DNA of 64,000 nucleotides from Comamonadaceae bacterium (GTDB lineage: Bacteria; Pseudomonadota; Gammaproteobacteria; Burkholderiales; Burkholderiaceae_C), in the NCBI GenBank assembly GCA_947448735.1, contig CANFOS010000007.1, positions 82,558-146,557 of the forward strand, in the 5' to 3' direction. The notes beneath the pieces were generated by a model, which searched no databases, was not told the origin of the DNA, and saw only the letters and a list, made by a program, of their open reading frames with translations. Below, one piece after another: positions 7,677-15,955 of this stretch (position 1 is its first letter; every line of letters begins with the position of its first letter). The translations under genes and the position numbers were made by a program.

Positions 7677-9107
7677 TCATGCCGGATCGCTCTCCTTTGG
7701 CATCAGCATGTTGATTTGATCAGCAGACATCGCATGAACCTCGAAGTGCTGGTGTTCGACCACCAAAGGGATAAACCACTGGTCGGCAAAGGCGCCAAAA
7801 AATTCGGTGTCCCATGGCAGTTGGCGAAGTGCGCTCAGCGTGGCCCAATTCCAGAAGGTGTCGTACCGTTGCAGCAGATCGCTGCTCCAGGGTAGGCGAG
7901 GGTTTGAGCTGAGTCTTTCCCAATCCCATTGGTCCGAGTGCTGAGCGAGCAGCATCTCGCTCCAGGGCAACTGGTCATTGCTGCTGAGGCTGACCCAGTC
8001 CCACTCGTTCTTGAAGTGGTTGAGCAACAGATCGCTCCAGGGCAGACCGGTATTCCAGCTCAGGCGATCCCAATCCCAGCGCTCAAAGTATTGCTCCAAA
8101 AGGGCCATCGACCAAGGCAGCGCCGGATTGCCGCTTAACGCTGCCCAGTCCCAATGCCCGGCCCGCATGTCCAGCAGTTGTTCGCTCCACGGGAGGGCCG
8201 GGTTATGGCTCAAGGCTTTCCAATCCCAACGGGGCAGCCAATGGGTCAATAAATCGGCATCCCAGGGCAGCGTGGGGTTGGCGCTGAGTTCGGACCAATC
8301 CCAGCGCTCGCTGTATTGGGCGATCAGGTCCGGGCTCCAGAATAATTCAGTGTTTGTGCTGAGAACTTTCCAATCCCACTGGTCTGCAAACTGCGCCATC
8401 AGATCGAGGCTCCAATGGAGCCCCGGGTTGTTGCTCAAGCCGGTCCAGTTCCAAAATGAAGCAAATTGGCCAAGCAGGACGGGGTCGCTGGGAATGGAGC
8501 CGTTGGCGCTTAGCCCACTCCAGTCCCACTGACCAGCATGGCGCTCTAACAACGCCGCTGTCAAGGGGATGCCGGGATTCCAGCTCAATGCTGTCCAGTC
8601 CCAACGGTGGGCATGGGCTTTGATGAAGCTTGCGCTCCAGGCCAAATCCGGGTTGCGGCTAAGAGCGCCCCAGTTCCAGTGGGGGGCGTAGGCCTCGATG
8701 AGTTCACTGCTCCAGGGCACCCCTGGGTTGGCGCTTAACTGTTGCCAATTCCAGCGTTGTGAAAAGCGCGCTATCAATTCGGCAGACCACGGCAAAGCGG
8801 GGTTTTTGCTTAAGGCGATCCAATCGAAATCGTTTTCATGCTGCGCGATCAGATCGCCCGACCAGGCCAGGGCTTGACTGCTGCTCAAGGTGCGCCAATC
8901 CCAGTTCAGCGCGGGTTGGCGCAGGAGATCAATGGCCAGTGGGTGATGGCGCTGTGCGCACTGTTTAAGCAGGTTCGGAAATTTCTTGAAAAATTCCAAG
9001 GTGCGTCTGTCTTTTGCGTCGGCCAAGGTCTGTGCGACCAGGTTCAAGCGTTGCTGGGCGACAGCGCTCGGCGCACGGTTGGTCGCAAGCGTCAGCGCTG
9101 TGCTCAT
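7677..9107 (-). CDS. W-x-W tandem repeat protein (fifteen 25-residue repeats)
   Basis: A 476-residue protein. After about 70 ordinary residues come fifteen consecutive 25-residue repeats on the pattern WDWxxLSxNPxLPWSxxLL plus five to six residues, where position 2 is D or N and the third aromatic is always W. The DNA period is 75 bases. I do not recognise it as one of the common bacterial solenoid families; it is not Sel1, TPR or PPR. No signal peptide is visible. The start overlaps the stop of the upstream J-domain-like gene by 4 bases, so both are made from one message. A repeat scaffold is inferred from the architecture only. Confidence 0.8.
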   Translation of the reverse strand: MSTALTLATNRAPSAVAQQRLNLVAQTLADAKDRRTLEFFKKFPNLLKQCAQRHHPLAIDLLRQPALNWDWRTLSSSQALAWSGDLIAQHENDFDWIALSKNPALPWSAELIARFSQRWNWQQLSANPGVPWSSELIEAYAPHWNWGALSRNPDLAWSASFIKAHAHRWDWTALSWNPGIPLTAALLERHAGQWDWSGLSANGSIPSDPVLLGQFASFWNWTGLSNNPGLHWSLDLMAQFADQWDWKVLSTNTELFWSPDLIAQYSERWDWSELSANPTLPWDADLLTHWLPRWDWKALSHNPALPWSEQLLDMRAGHWDWAALSGNPALPWSMALLEQYFERWDWDRLSWNTGLPWSDLLLNHFKNEWDWVSLSSNDQLPWSEMLLAQHSDQWDWERLSSNPRLPWSSDLLQRYDTFWNWATLSALRQLPWDTEFFGAFADQWFIPLVVEHQHFEVHAMSADQINMLMPKESDPA

Positions 9108-10375
9108 GAGGCGGGCTGCGCAATGACTTCCAGTGCCAGGCTGTAGCGTTGTATTTCGGCCTGCAAATGCTCACCTTGTTTGGCAAACCACAAGTCCCAG
9201 TTGCTCTGGCTACTCAGGGTTCGCCAGGTCGGACTCTGCTGAATATGGCGAAGGGTCACACACCGACTTGACAGGCGCTCTTGCACATCAGCCAACCGTT
9301 GCTTCAGACCTATGAATGAGTCTGGCTCTGCGCTGATGCCGCCCAGGGGGACTTGCTGCAGTTGCTGCTCGATGGTTTTGAGGACTGAAAAATCGAAGTT
9401 TCGATAACTGCTTTGTACGCGCTGGAAGACTTCCTGAGCCTGCAGTTTGTGTTGCTCTTGAACCCGGTCGGGGTGGCATAGCATGATTAATTTTCGATAC
9501 AAGTATTTGATTTCTTCTTGTTGTGTTGCGCCTAGCGGTTCTGCAGATGGGGGCTGGGCTGGTTGGCTTTCCTCGAACCGAAACTGCGCAAAATCAGCTT
9601 GAGCCGCTTGAGCCTCAACCTGATCTTTTTCGTTTTCTGATTGTCGGTAAAGCTGGGCCAAGTAGCGTTGTTTTAAATCCAGATATTGCCCTACAACATC
9701 ACCGATCGCGTCGTCCTGCTGGGTGTCAAACGCATTGATTTTTTGGTGCATGTCGGCGATCTCCTCGTCCAAAGCCATGCTGTGCTCTGCCAACAAGCCG
9801 AGTTGCCAAGCCATGACCTGTGCGGTCGGATCCGCGCGGAGGACCAGCTGGTTTTCCAGGGGGCTGGGTGTTGCATTTCTGGGACTGGACGGCGGTAAAT
9901 CGACGGCGCCTGGCACGGATTGCCGCAGCTGGTTTAAACCTTCCAGGCAAGCGGCCACGGCCTGTGGCTGGTTTTGAATCACGATGCCAGAAAAGACGGA
10001 CTCGGCAGCACAATTGACAGGATCAAAGTTGCCACTGATGGCCAAGCTTTGGTCGATCAGGCAGGCCGATGTTCTCAAACTGGTGTTATCTGCCTGAAGC
10101 CAGACCAGCTGAACCCCCATCGCGACGAGCCGTTCCCATGCGAGACCCGAATCGATATTCTGCTCAATCGCTCGCACGATCAGAGTCACCTCCAGGCCGC
10201 GTCTTCTGCAGGCCAACATCAGTTTGAACCAGGCAGGGGAGCAGGCTGCGTCAACGCAACTGATGATCTGGAACTGCGACTGTGTGACGAGTGACGTCAG
10301 GACATCCCATGTGTTGCTAAAGTGGGCGCAAGAAAAATGGCCCTCAGGAGCGGGGTGGACGGTTGACGCTGACAT
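9104..10375 (-). CDS. PLD-like / J-domain-like fusion protein
   Basis: A 423-residue protein with three parts. Residues 20-150 resemble a phospholipase-D-like fold (SQFQIISCVDAACSPAW, then RRRGLEVTLIVRAIE and LIDQSLAISGNFDP), but no complete HxK motif is visible, so catalysis is doubtful. Residues 190-270 are a Glu/Gln-rich probable coiled coil. Residues 285-330 contain IKYLYRKLIMLCHPDRV, a J-domain helix II with the HPD signature that stimulates Hsp70 ATPase. The C-terminal 90 residues are not recognised. It sits between a Sel1 gene and the W-x-W repeat gene, overlapping the latter. A co-chaperone role is inferred from the HPD motif. Confidence 0.65.
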   Translation of the reverse strand: MSASTVHPAPEGHFSCAHFSNTWDVLTSLVTQSQFQIISCVDAACSPAWFKLMLACRRRGLEVTLIVRAIEQNIDSGLAWERLVAMGVQLVWLQADNTSLRTSACLIDQSLAISGNFDPVNCAAESVFSGIVIQNQPQAVAACLEGLNQLRQSVPGAVDLPPSSPRNATPSPLENQLVLRADPTAQVMAWQLGLLAEHSMALDEEIADMHQKINAFDTQQDDAIGDVVGQYLDLKQRYLAQLYRQSENEKDQVEAQAAQADFAQFRFEESQPAQPPSAEPLGATQQEEIKYLYRKLIMLCHPDRVQEQHKLQAQEVFQRVQSSYRNFDFSVLKTIEQQLQQVPLGGISAEPDSFIGLKQRLADVQERLSSRCVTLRHIQQSPTWRTLSSQSNWDLWFAKQGEHLQAEIQRYSLALEVIAQPAS

Positions 10376-10405
10376 GGTGCTCTGAACGATGACGTTGGAT
10401 CGGGA

Positions 10406-11782
10406 TCAGTCGAACCCACGGTAGTTGTTCTGCTTGCACGAGCGTGCCATTTCTTGCGCCTGTGCTATCTGTGCAGGAGGCATCAGCCGGGACACAAAAT
10501 CCCGGCCATCGCAAGCATTCTCATGCGCATGGGCCGCCGCCAGGTTAAACCACATGTGTGCCCGCACATAGTCCTGCAACACGGCTTGTCCTTTGGCGTA
10601 CATCCAGCCCAAAGCAACTTGAGCATCTGCCTGGCCTTGGCATGCGGCTTGGCGGAAGCAGTCCAGTGCCACTTCATGGTCGGGCTCCGAGTTGCCGCCT
10701 GCTTGGTACATCAGGCCCAGGTTGTAGAGCGCCAGAGGCTCTCCCTGGTCGGCAGCTGATTTCATCCACTGCAGCGCTGCGTTGCTACTGGCGACGCCGC
10801 CCTGGCCGTTCGCGAGCATCACGCCTAAGTGGCATTGGGCCATGGCATCGCCTTGTTCCGCCGCCAGTCGATACCAAGTCATTGCAGCTGCTTCATCTTG
10901 TTCAATATCAATCCCATTGGCGTACATCAGCCCCAAGTTGTATTGGGCAGCCGCGTTGCCCTGACGCGCAGCAGCAAGGTAGTACTGAAGCGATTTCTCA
11001 GTGTTCTTGGGCACGCCATGCGCGGTGCTGAACATGACTCCGAGGTTGTATTGAGCTGAAGATTCGCCCAGGGCTGCTGCACGCTCGTACCAATAAACTG
11101 CTTTCAGGTAGTCCACGGGAAGGTCATCACCGCTGGAGTACAAAACCCCCAAATTGAATTGGGCCTGGGGGTGTTCGCGCTCGGCTGCCAGTGTGTACCA
11201 ATGGCAGGCCAGATGCATATCCCGAGCCAGCCCGTGTCCGTTGGCACACATCACACCCAGACCATATTGGGCTTGGGGGTCGCCAAGATCTGCGCCGCGT
11301 TGGTAACACGCAAGCGCTTTTTCGTAGTCTTGTGCAACGCCTTCCCCGTTGGCGTACATCACCCCAAGGTTGACATGGGCCGTCGGGTCCCCCTGATCCG
11401 CTGCGGCCTGATACCACTTCAGCGCCTCATGCAAGTCGGGGCCAACGCCATCACCGTTGACGTACATGGTTGCCAGATGGCACTGTGCGGAGGCCAGCCC
11501 CTGCAAGGCCGCTGCCCGGTACAAAAGATGTGCCTGGTGATAGTTCTGGTCTACGCCCTGACCGCTGGCGTACATGACGGCCAAGTTCGATTGGGCGGCG
11601 GCCAAGCCGTGCTCGGCTGCCAACTGATAGCACCTGAACGCTTCTGCGAAATTCTGGGTCACTCCCTGGCCTTTGGCATACATCAAGCCCAGGTTATTGA
11701 GTGCGGCAAATTGCGGATCAACAACGGTGTCTGTCACAGGTGGAAGTATCTTATGTCGTGAAAATTCGGGCTGCTGCAACAA
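10406..11782 (-). CDS. Sel1-repeat protein (first gene of the repeat-protein block)
   Basis: A 458-residue protein with about 11 Sel1-like repeats (for example NLGLMYAKGQGVTQN), closely similar in style to the 858-residue protein at 4753. No signal peptide is seen. The C-terminus carries PPAQIAQAQEMARSC after the repeats, as in many Sel1 proteins. The start is one of two adjacent TTG codons (11782 or 11779); no ATG is available before the first repeat. It is divergent from the sigma-54 activator at 11935 and leads the operon continuing through the PLD/J-like and W-x-W genes. Confidence 0.82.
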   Translation of the reverse strand: MLQQPEFSRHKILPPVTDTVVDPQFAALNNLGLMYAKGQGVTQNFAEAFRCYQLAAEHGLAAAQSNLAVMYASGQGVDQNYHQAHLLYRAAALQGLASAQCHLATMYVNGDGVGPDLHEALKWYQAAADQGDPTAHVNLGVMYANGEGVAQDYEKALACYQRGADLGDPQAQYGLGVMCANGHGLARDMHLACHWYTLAAEREHPQAQFNLGVLYSSGDDLPVDYLKAVYWYERAAALGESSAQYNLGVMFSTAHGVPKNTEKSLQYYLAAARQGNAAAQYNLGLMYANGIDIEQDEAAAMTWYRLAAEQGDAMAQCHLGVMLANGQGGVASSNAALQWMKSAADQGEPLALYNLGLMYQAGGNSEPDHEVALDCFRQAACQGQADAQVALGWMYAKGQAVLQDYVRAHMWFNLAAAHAHENACDGRDFVSRLMPPAQIAQAQEMARSCKQNNYRGFD

Positions 11783-11934
11783 ACCCCGCCACTTTTCACA
11801 TTGTAAAAGTCAAGTCAAGGCCAGTGTGGTGTCATTTGATGTTATTTGGTATCATTGATTCTACCAATTTAAAGAATTTCTATGAATTCAATGATTTAAA
11901 GACTTTAAAACTGGGCTCCACCCACACACTCTGC
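11783..11934. promoter_or_regulatory. AT-rich divergent intergenic region
   Basis: About 150 bases between the divergent Sel1 gene and the sigma-54 activator. It is clearly more AT-rich than its neighbours and should hold both promoters. A TACAAT hexamer on the minus strand near 11800 could be a -10 for the Sel1 operon. No convincing sigma-54 or sigma-28 site was found. Confidence 0.4.
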
Positions 11935-13092
11935 ATGTTGATTCCTAGAGACACGTTCAAACTCATCGGCAACAGTGATGCTCTGCAAGCGATCCGAAAT
12001 CTGCTTCCGGTGGTTGCGGCGTCGAACTCAACAGTGTTGGTGACAGGTGAAAGCGGTACCGGCAAGGAAATCGTGGCGCGCTTGCTGCATGATTTGTCAC
12101 CTCGTTGCAACGAAAATTTCGTCCCGGTTAACTGCGCTGCTATCCCCAAGGATTTGATTGAAAGCGAATTGTTCGGCCATTGCAAAGGGGCTTTCACGGG
12201 CGCTGTGGTCGATCGAAAAGGGCGGTTTGAACTGGCCCACAACGGTTGTATTTTTCTTGACGAAATTGGCGACTTGCCACTTGAGCTCCAAGTCAAGTTG
12301 CTACGCGTTTTACAAGAACGAAGCGTTGATCCGTTGGGCTCCAGCAAATCGGTGGCTGTTGACGTTCGGGTGATTGCCGCAACCCACCGTAATTTGGAAG
12401 TTGAAATCGAGGAGGGGCGGTTTCGCGAAGACTTGTATTACCGGCTCAATGTGTTGCCCCTGCACATGCCTGCGTTGCGCGAACGTGCGATCGATGTGCC
12501 GTTGTTGTTGGACTTTTTTGTCAAAAAGTTTGCGGCGAAAGACCAGCAACCTATCGAGTTTTGTCCTGACTTTACTCACGCGCTGCAGAGCTACCACTGG
12601 CCTGGAAACGTGCGCGAACTGTCCAATTTGATTGATCGTTTTAGCACCCTTTTTTCTGGACAATGTCTCGAGCTAAACCGGTTTTCGGATTCGCTGTTAC
12701 CCAAGGGTCTGGCCAAGTTCAAGGCCCAGGTGAATGCCAGGCAGCCAATTCAATCGCCTCCGATTCTCGTTGATACCACTGAGTTCCAGCTTGCCGGCGA
12801 CCAAGACACCGGTCCCGTTTCGGGGGGTATTTTTGACGAGTTCTCGCCGGACGCCGCAGATGTGTCGCTGCTCAATGCAACAGAACAAATCTCTTTTTTA
12901 TCTGAAGCCCTGCCCGTTTTGCCGCCCGAGGGGCTGTCACTCAAGCACAGGCTTGCGGAAATTGAGCGCGATTTGATCTCGCAGGCGCTAAGCCGCGCCA
13001 AGGGAAATGTGTCCCAGACGGCACGAATTTTGAACGTGCAACGAACCACCCTGATCGAAAAAATTCAAAAATTCGGCTTGCGTACCGCTTAG
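11935..13092 (+). CDS. Sigma-54-dependent activator, FleQ/FlrA-like, without receiver domain
   Basis: An enhancer-binding protein that would drive RpoN promoters, probably the flagellar class II genes. The AAA+ domain starts almost at the N-terminus: Walker A GESGTGKE, the sigma-54 contact loop GAFTGA, Walker B IFLDEIGDL, arginine-finger region FREDLYYRLNVLP. A C-terminal Fis-type helix-turn-helix follows (GNVSQTARILNVQRTT). The start is set at ATG 11935 because the open frame upstream is AT-rich with several TTA codons unlike the gene body. The product, 385 residues, has no N-terminal receiver or sensory domain. Candidate sigma-54 sites upstream of flhA are its likely targets. Confidence 0.82.
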   Translation: MLIPRDTFKLIGNSDALQAIRNLLPVVAASNSTVLVTGESGTGKEIVARLLHDLSPRCNENFVPVNCAAIPKDLIESELFGHCKGAFTGAVVDRKGRFELAHNGCIFLDEIGDLPLELQVKLLRVLQERSVDPLGSSKSVAVDVRVIAATHRNLEVEIEEGRFREDLYYRLNVLPLHMPALRERAIDVPLLLDFFVKKFAAKDQQPIEFCPDFTHALQSYHWPGNVRELSNLIDRFSTLFSGQCLELNRFSDSLLPKGLAKFKAQVNARQPIQSPPILVDTTEFQLAGDQDTGPVSGGIFDEFSPDAADVSLLNATEQISFLSEALPVLPPEGLSLKHRLAEIERDLISQALSRAKGNVSQTARILNVQRTTLIEKIQKFGLRTA

Positions 13093-13110
13093 CAATGTCG
13101 AATCGGTTTG

Positions 13111-14073
13111 TCAGGGCGCTGTTGTTGGTGCGCTTTGCACCCGTGGGTATTGAACCAAGCGTTCAACCGGCTTGGCCGGAACGGGATTCACCACAGCTGT
13201 AGGGGCCTGAGTCTGGGCTTGGGGCTGCGTCTGCGTTGGCGTCGGGCTCGCCGTTTGGTTTTTCTTTTGTTGACGCAGCAGGGACGCGTCTACTTCGCGC
13301 CGGATGGCGGCGAGATCAGGGTCTGTCGCGGGTTTGGAACGCTGTTGTTGAGCCGCCAAACTTTTAAGGGCATTGGAGTTGCCTTGAATTTGAGTCTCCA
13401 TGGCTTGCAGAAGCTTGCCGATGTCCGGAGCTTTAGGGTCTTTAGTTGTCGTAGCAGCGGCGTTTTGTGTCGCTTTCAAAGCTTCATCGAGCCGCCCATC
13501 GAGCTTGACTTGTTGATCACTGAGCGCACTTTGGTTGCTTGCAATAGTGCGCAAAATTTCTCCAGTGGCGTTGATGATTTCTATGGACTCATTCATGGTG
13601 ACGATCCGCTTTCCGACTGCCACCAACATGGCATCGGCCTGCGCAATGCGCTGCTGAAGGCTAGAAGCCATAAAAACGAACAAAACCATGGCAATCACCA
13701 ACAGCGTGCCGCAACTGACGAGAACAATCACCCCCAGTTTGCGCTGGGTGTCATAAAGCTGGATCAGATTTTGAGTGGTTTTCTGCAGGTCATCCCCGGC
13801 CTTGAGTGCGTGGTTTGCCGCTTGGTTGGCCAGTCCGGCGGAGTCCAGCATGGTGGACTTGATGTCTTTGACCTCCTCGTCGTCTTCCATGGCTTGGCGC
13901 GCAGCTGAAGATGTTGGTTCGGCCGATGGTTCGGAGTGCTCTGCAGGCGCCGGGTCGTGAAGTTCCGACTCGGGCGTTTGTGCTGGAAGGTCGGTGGCAA
14001 GCTGCGTCTGTGTTGCAAGCGGCTCCAAAGTCGATGGTTCACGGGAAGGTGTGGCTGCAGCTGTTTCGGTCAT
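13111..14073 (-). CDS. Single-TM coiled-coil protein downstream of flhB operon
   Basis: A 320-residue protein with an acidic, Pro/Ala/Ser/Glu-rich N-terminal 80 residues, one transmembrane segment near residue 115-135 (LGVIVLVSCGTLLVIAMVLF), and a long C-terminal helical region with coiled-coil character ending in a Pro/Gln/Thr-rich tail. No family is recognised. It is the last gene of the long fliK-to-flhB transcription unit and is convergent with the sigma-54 activator. Placement suggests a membrane accessory role in the flagellar system; this is inference. Confidence 0.7.
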   Translation of the reverse strand: MTETAAATPSREPSTLEPLATQTQLATDLPAQTPESELHDPAPAEHSEPSAEPTSSAARQAMEDDEEVKDIKSTMLDSAGLANQAANHALKAGDDLQKTTQNLIQLYDTQRKLGVIVLVSCGTLLVIAMVLFVFMASSLQQRIAQADAMLVAVGKRIVTMNESIEIINATGEILRTIASNQSALSDQQVKLDGRLDEALKATQNAAATTTKDPKAPDIGKLLQAMETQIQGNSNALKSLAAQQQRSKPATDPDLAAIRREVDASLLRQQKKNQTASPTPTQTQPQAQTQAPTAVVNPVPAKPVERLVQYPRVQSAPTTAP

Positions 14074-14105
14074 GGTTTGGACTCGTCAAAAAGTTTGAGG
14101 TTGGA

Positions 14106-14699
14106 CTAGGTCTTGGCGGACGGCGCCGATTCACGACGTTGAAGCTCTGCGCGAACATGATCGTTCTTCGCCTTGAGCTGGCCGATTTCATCCGAAAAGT
14201 GTGACTTCACATGAGCTTGCCCGGAGTTTGTCTTTTTGTCGGGCTCGTTCAAGGCGGCTGGAGCTGCCATCACAGGGAGCGCGCTTGTGCTGGATAAGGA
14301 CAGTGCACTGAGCTCGGCCGGGTCCAACTCTAGAGAGGGAAGGGCCGCCATGGCGCTTTGCGGATCGAACAAGACAGCCTTGAGTTCAGCCGAAGGGCTG
14401 GCATGGATGACTGCTTTCGAGCTGGTGTCTACTTCCTGCACATCCACACCGCTATTTGCGGATGAGCTGTTTTCGTTGGTGCTGACTTCCCCTGGCGCCA
14501 CCACATCGGTGATTGGCTCGTCTAGGTAAAGCGTTGTGCGTTCGGTCTCAAGGTCGGCATCGAAGAATTCAGTCGAGTGGGTGTATGCCCGCTTCGCATC
14601 TGTACCGATAGTCGCTGATTTGCTTTTTGCGTTATGACTGCCCTCGGCGACTTCGACAATATGCGGCGTGGTGCTGCGGATGAATTGCGGGTCGTTCAT
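14106..14699 (-). CDS. Hypothetical acidic protein of the flhB operon
   Basis: A 197-residue soluble protein, acidic and Ser/Ala/Glu-rich, with little predicted fold until a C-terminal helix (FSDEIGQLKAKNDHVRAELQ) that could be a short coiled coil. No family is recognised and no signal peptide is present. Its ATG overlaps the stop of the DamX-like gene by 4 bases, so it is translationally coupled to it. Confidence 0.65.
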   Translation of the reverse strand: MNDPQFIRSTTPHIVEVAEGSHNAKSKSATIGTDAKRAYTHSTEFFDADLETERTTLYLDEPITDVVAPGEVSTNENSSSANSGVDVQEVDTSSKAVIHASPSAELKAVLFDPQSAMAALPSLELDPAELSALSLSSTSALPVMAAPAALNEPDKKTNSGQAHVKSHFSDEIGQLKAKNDHVRAELQRRESAPSAKT

Positions 14700-15955
14700 C
14701 TTGGTTTCTCCAGTTGGGGTGCAGCGATATTTTTGGGTTCTGCGGGAAATTGTTCCCTCAGAAACTGCCCGGAATAAACCACCGCCCCCTTGGGCATACC
14801 AGCACCGTCTGCGAATTCACGGGCTTCAGCGCTCGACGCGAAGGGTGCAGAAACTGCTGAAAATTGAAGGCCTGTTTGGTTCGGAAGGGTGTGGGCCACA
14901 ATTTGCGCGAGCTTGAGCTGGGGCTGGTTTTGTAGCCAAAATTTAATTTCCTGATAGCTTGACGCGGTGCTGTGCAACACGACAAACGTCACAGCTGGCA
15001 TGGCCAAAATCCACGACTGTCCTGCTTGTGTCTGCGCTGGCGTATGAATGATTTCTTCGTTGTCCTTGCCTGCCCCCTCTGTCGGGGATGCAGTTGCCGA
15101 GACAGTGGCTGCGGGACTTGGAACGCTAGGCGCAGGTGCGGCAGGCTTGGTCGCCGCTATCAGAGGGATGATGGCATCTTTGTACCAAAAGCCAACGGCC
15201 AGGGTGCAGGCGATCAACAAAAGAAGGCAGGCGGCAAACCATTTTTTTGTATTTCTCTGGCTTGGGCCAGGTTTTTCAAAACTCTGGACCGGTATGGGTT
15301 GCGTCATTTCTGCGGCTTGATCTGCGATCGGGGCACCAGGAAAAACAGGTGGAGGAGCCAGTTGTTTCAACAGCTCACCGATCGATATTTCACGGCCCTG
15401 CGCCCGCGCTTGCTCCAACATCGCAGAGCGTTGTTCTGCGTTGGGAGTTTCTATGTCCCAGTTCAAAATGCGACGACCAAACGTGCTGAGCAACTGCGCC
15501 TTTTGACTGGCTTGCGTCAGGAGCATGATGACGCGAATATTGGCACCTGGAAAATTTTGAACCAAGCGGGCCAACAACTGTATTTCGTGGTCGGGAAGCG
15601 CCGATGCGTCATGAAGCACCCAAATCTTCGGTGGCGCGGTTTGGGTGCTGTCCGACATGGCGTCTTCAATCGAATGCTGTTTCAAGCGCTCGTTAAAGCG
15701 CGCAATCAAGGCTTCTGCGTTGGCAGGAAAATACACTTCAAGACTGACCTGCGGTGCGACTTCGCGAACACGTGAAATCAGCATTTTGACGTAGTGATCG
15801 AGAATCACATCGTGGTCGCTGACCATGGCCAGGCTCATGCCGTTTTGCGTCAGTGCGGCGACGAAGCCTTCTAGCCTTAGTCGGTCGGTGGCTCGAAAAA
15901 ACAAGGCTTTCTCGCCAGCCATATGCTCCTGAGCTTGATGGGCGCGTAGGTTCAC
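14696..15955 (-). CDS. DamX-like membrane protein with SPOR-like C-terminus
   Basis: A 419-residue protein. The N-terminal 200 residues look like an ATPase-derived fold (VSLEVYFPANAEALIARF, KIWVLHDASALPDHEIQLL) without a Walker A motif. A transmembrane segment follows near residue 245 (FAACLLLLIACTLAVGFWY), then a Pro/Ala-rich linker and a C-terminal domain reading WILAMPAVTFVVLH through KGAVVYSGQF, which matches SPOR-type domains that bind denuded septal peptidoglycan. This layout is that of DamX. It overlaps flhB upstream and the hypothetical gene downstream by 4 bases each, so it is part of the flagellar export operon, an unusual place for a DamX-like gene. Confidence 0.68.
   Translation of the reverse strand: MNLRAHQAQEHMAGEKALFFRATDRLRLEGFVAALTQNGMSLAMVSDHDVILDHYVKMLISRVREVAPQVSLEVYFPANAEALIARFNERLKQHSIEDAMSDSTQTAPPKIWVLHDASALPDHEIQLLARLVQNFPGANIRVIMLLTQASQKAQLLSTFGRRILNWDIETPNAEQRSAMLEQARAQGREISIGELLKQLAPPPVFPGAPIADQAAEMTQPIPVQSFEKPGPSQRNTKKWFAACLLLLIACTLAVGFWYKDAIIPLIAATKPAAPAPSVPSPAATVSATASPTEGAGKDNEEIIHTPAQTQAGQSWILAMPAVTFVVLHSTASSYQEIKFWLQNQPQLKLAQIVAHTLPNQTGLQFSAVSAPFASSAEAREFADGAGMPKGAVVYSGQFLREQFPAEPKNIAAPQLEKPR

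Noticed and set aside
11701..11934. Longer N-terminus of the sigma-54 activator
   Set aside because: This part is AT-rich, uses rare TTA codons and overlaps the divergent Sel1 gene start; it looks like promoter DNA.
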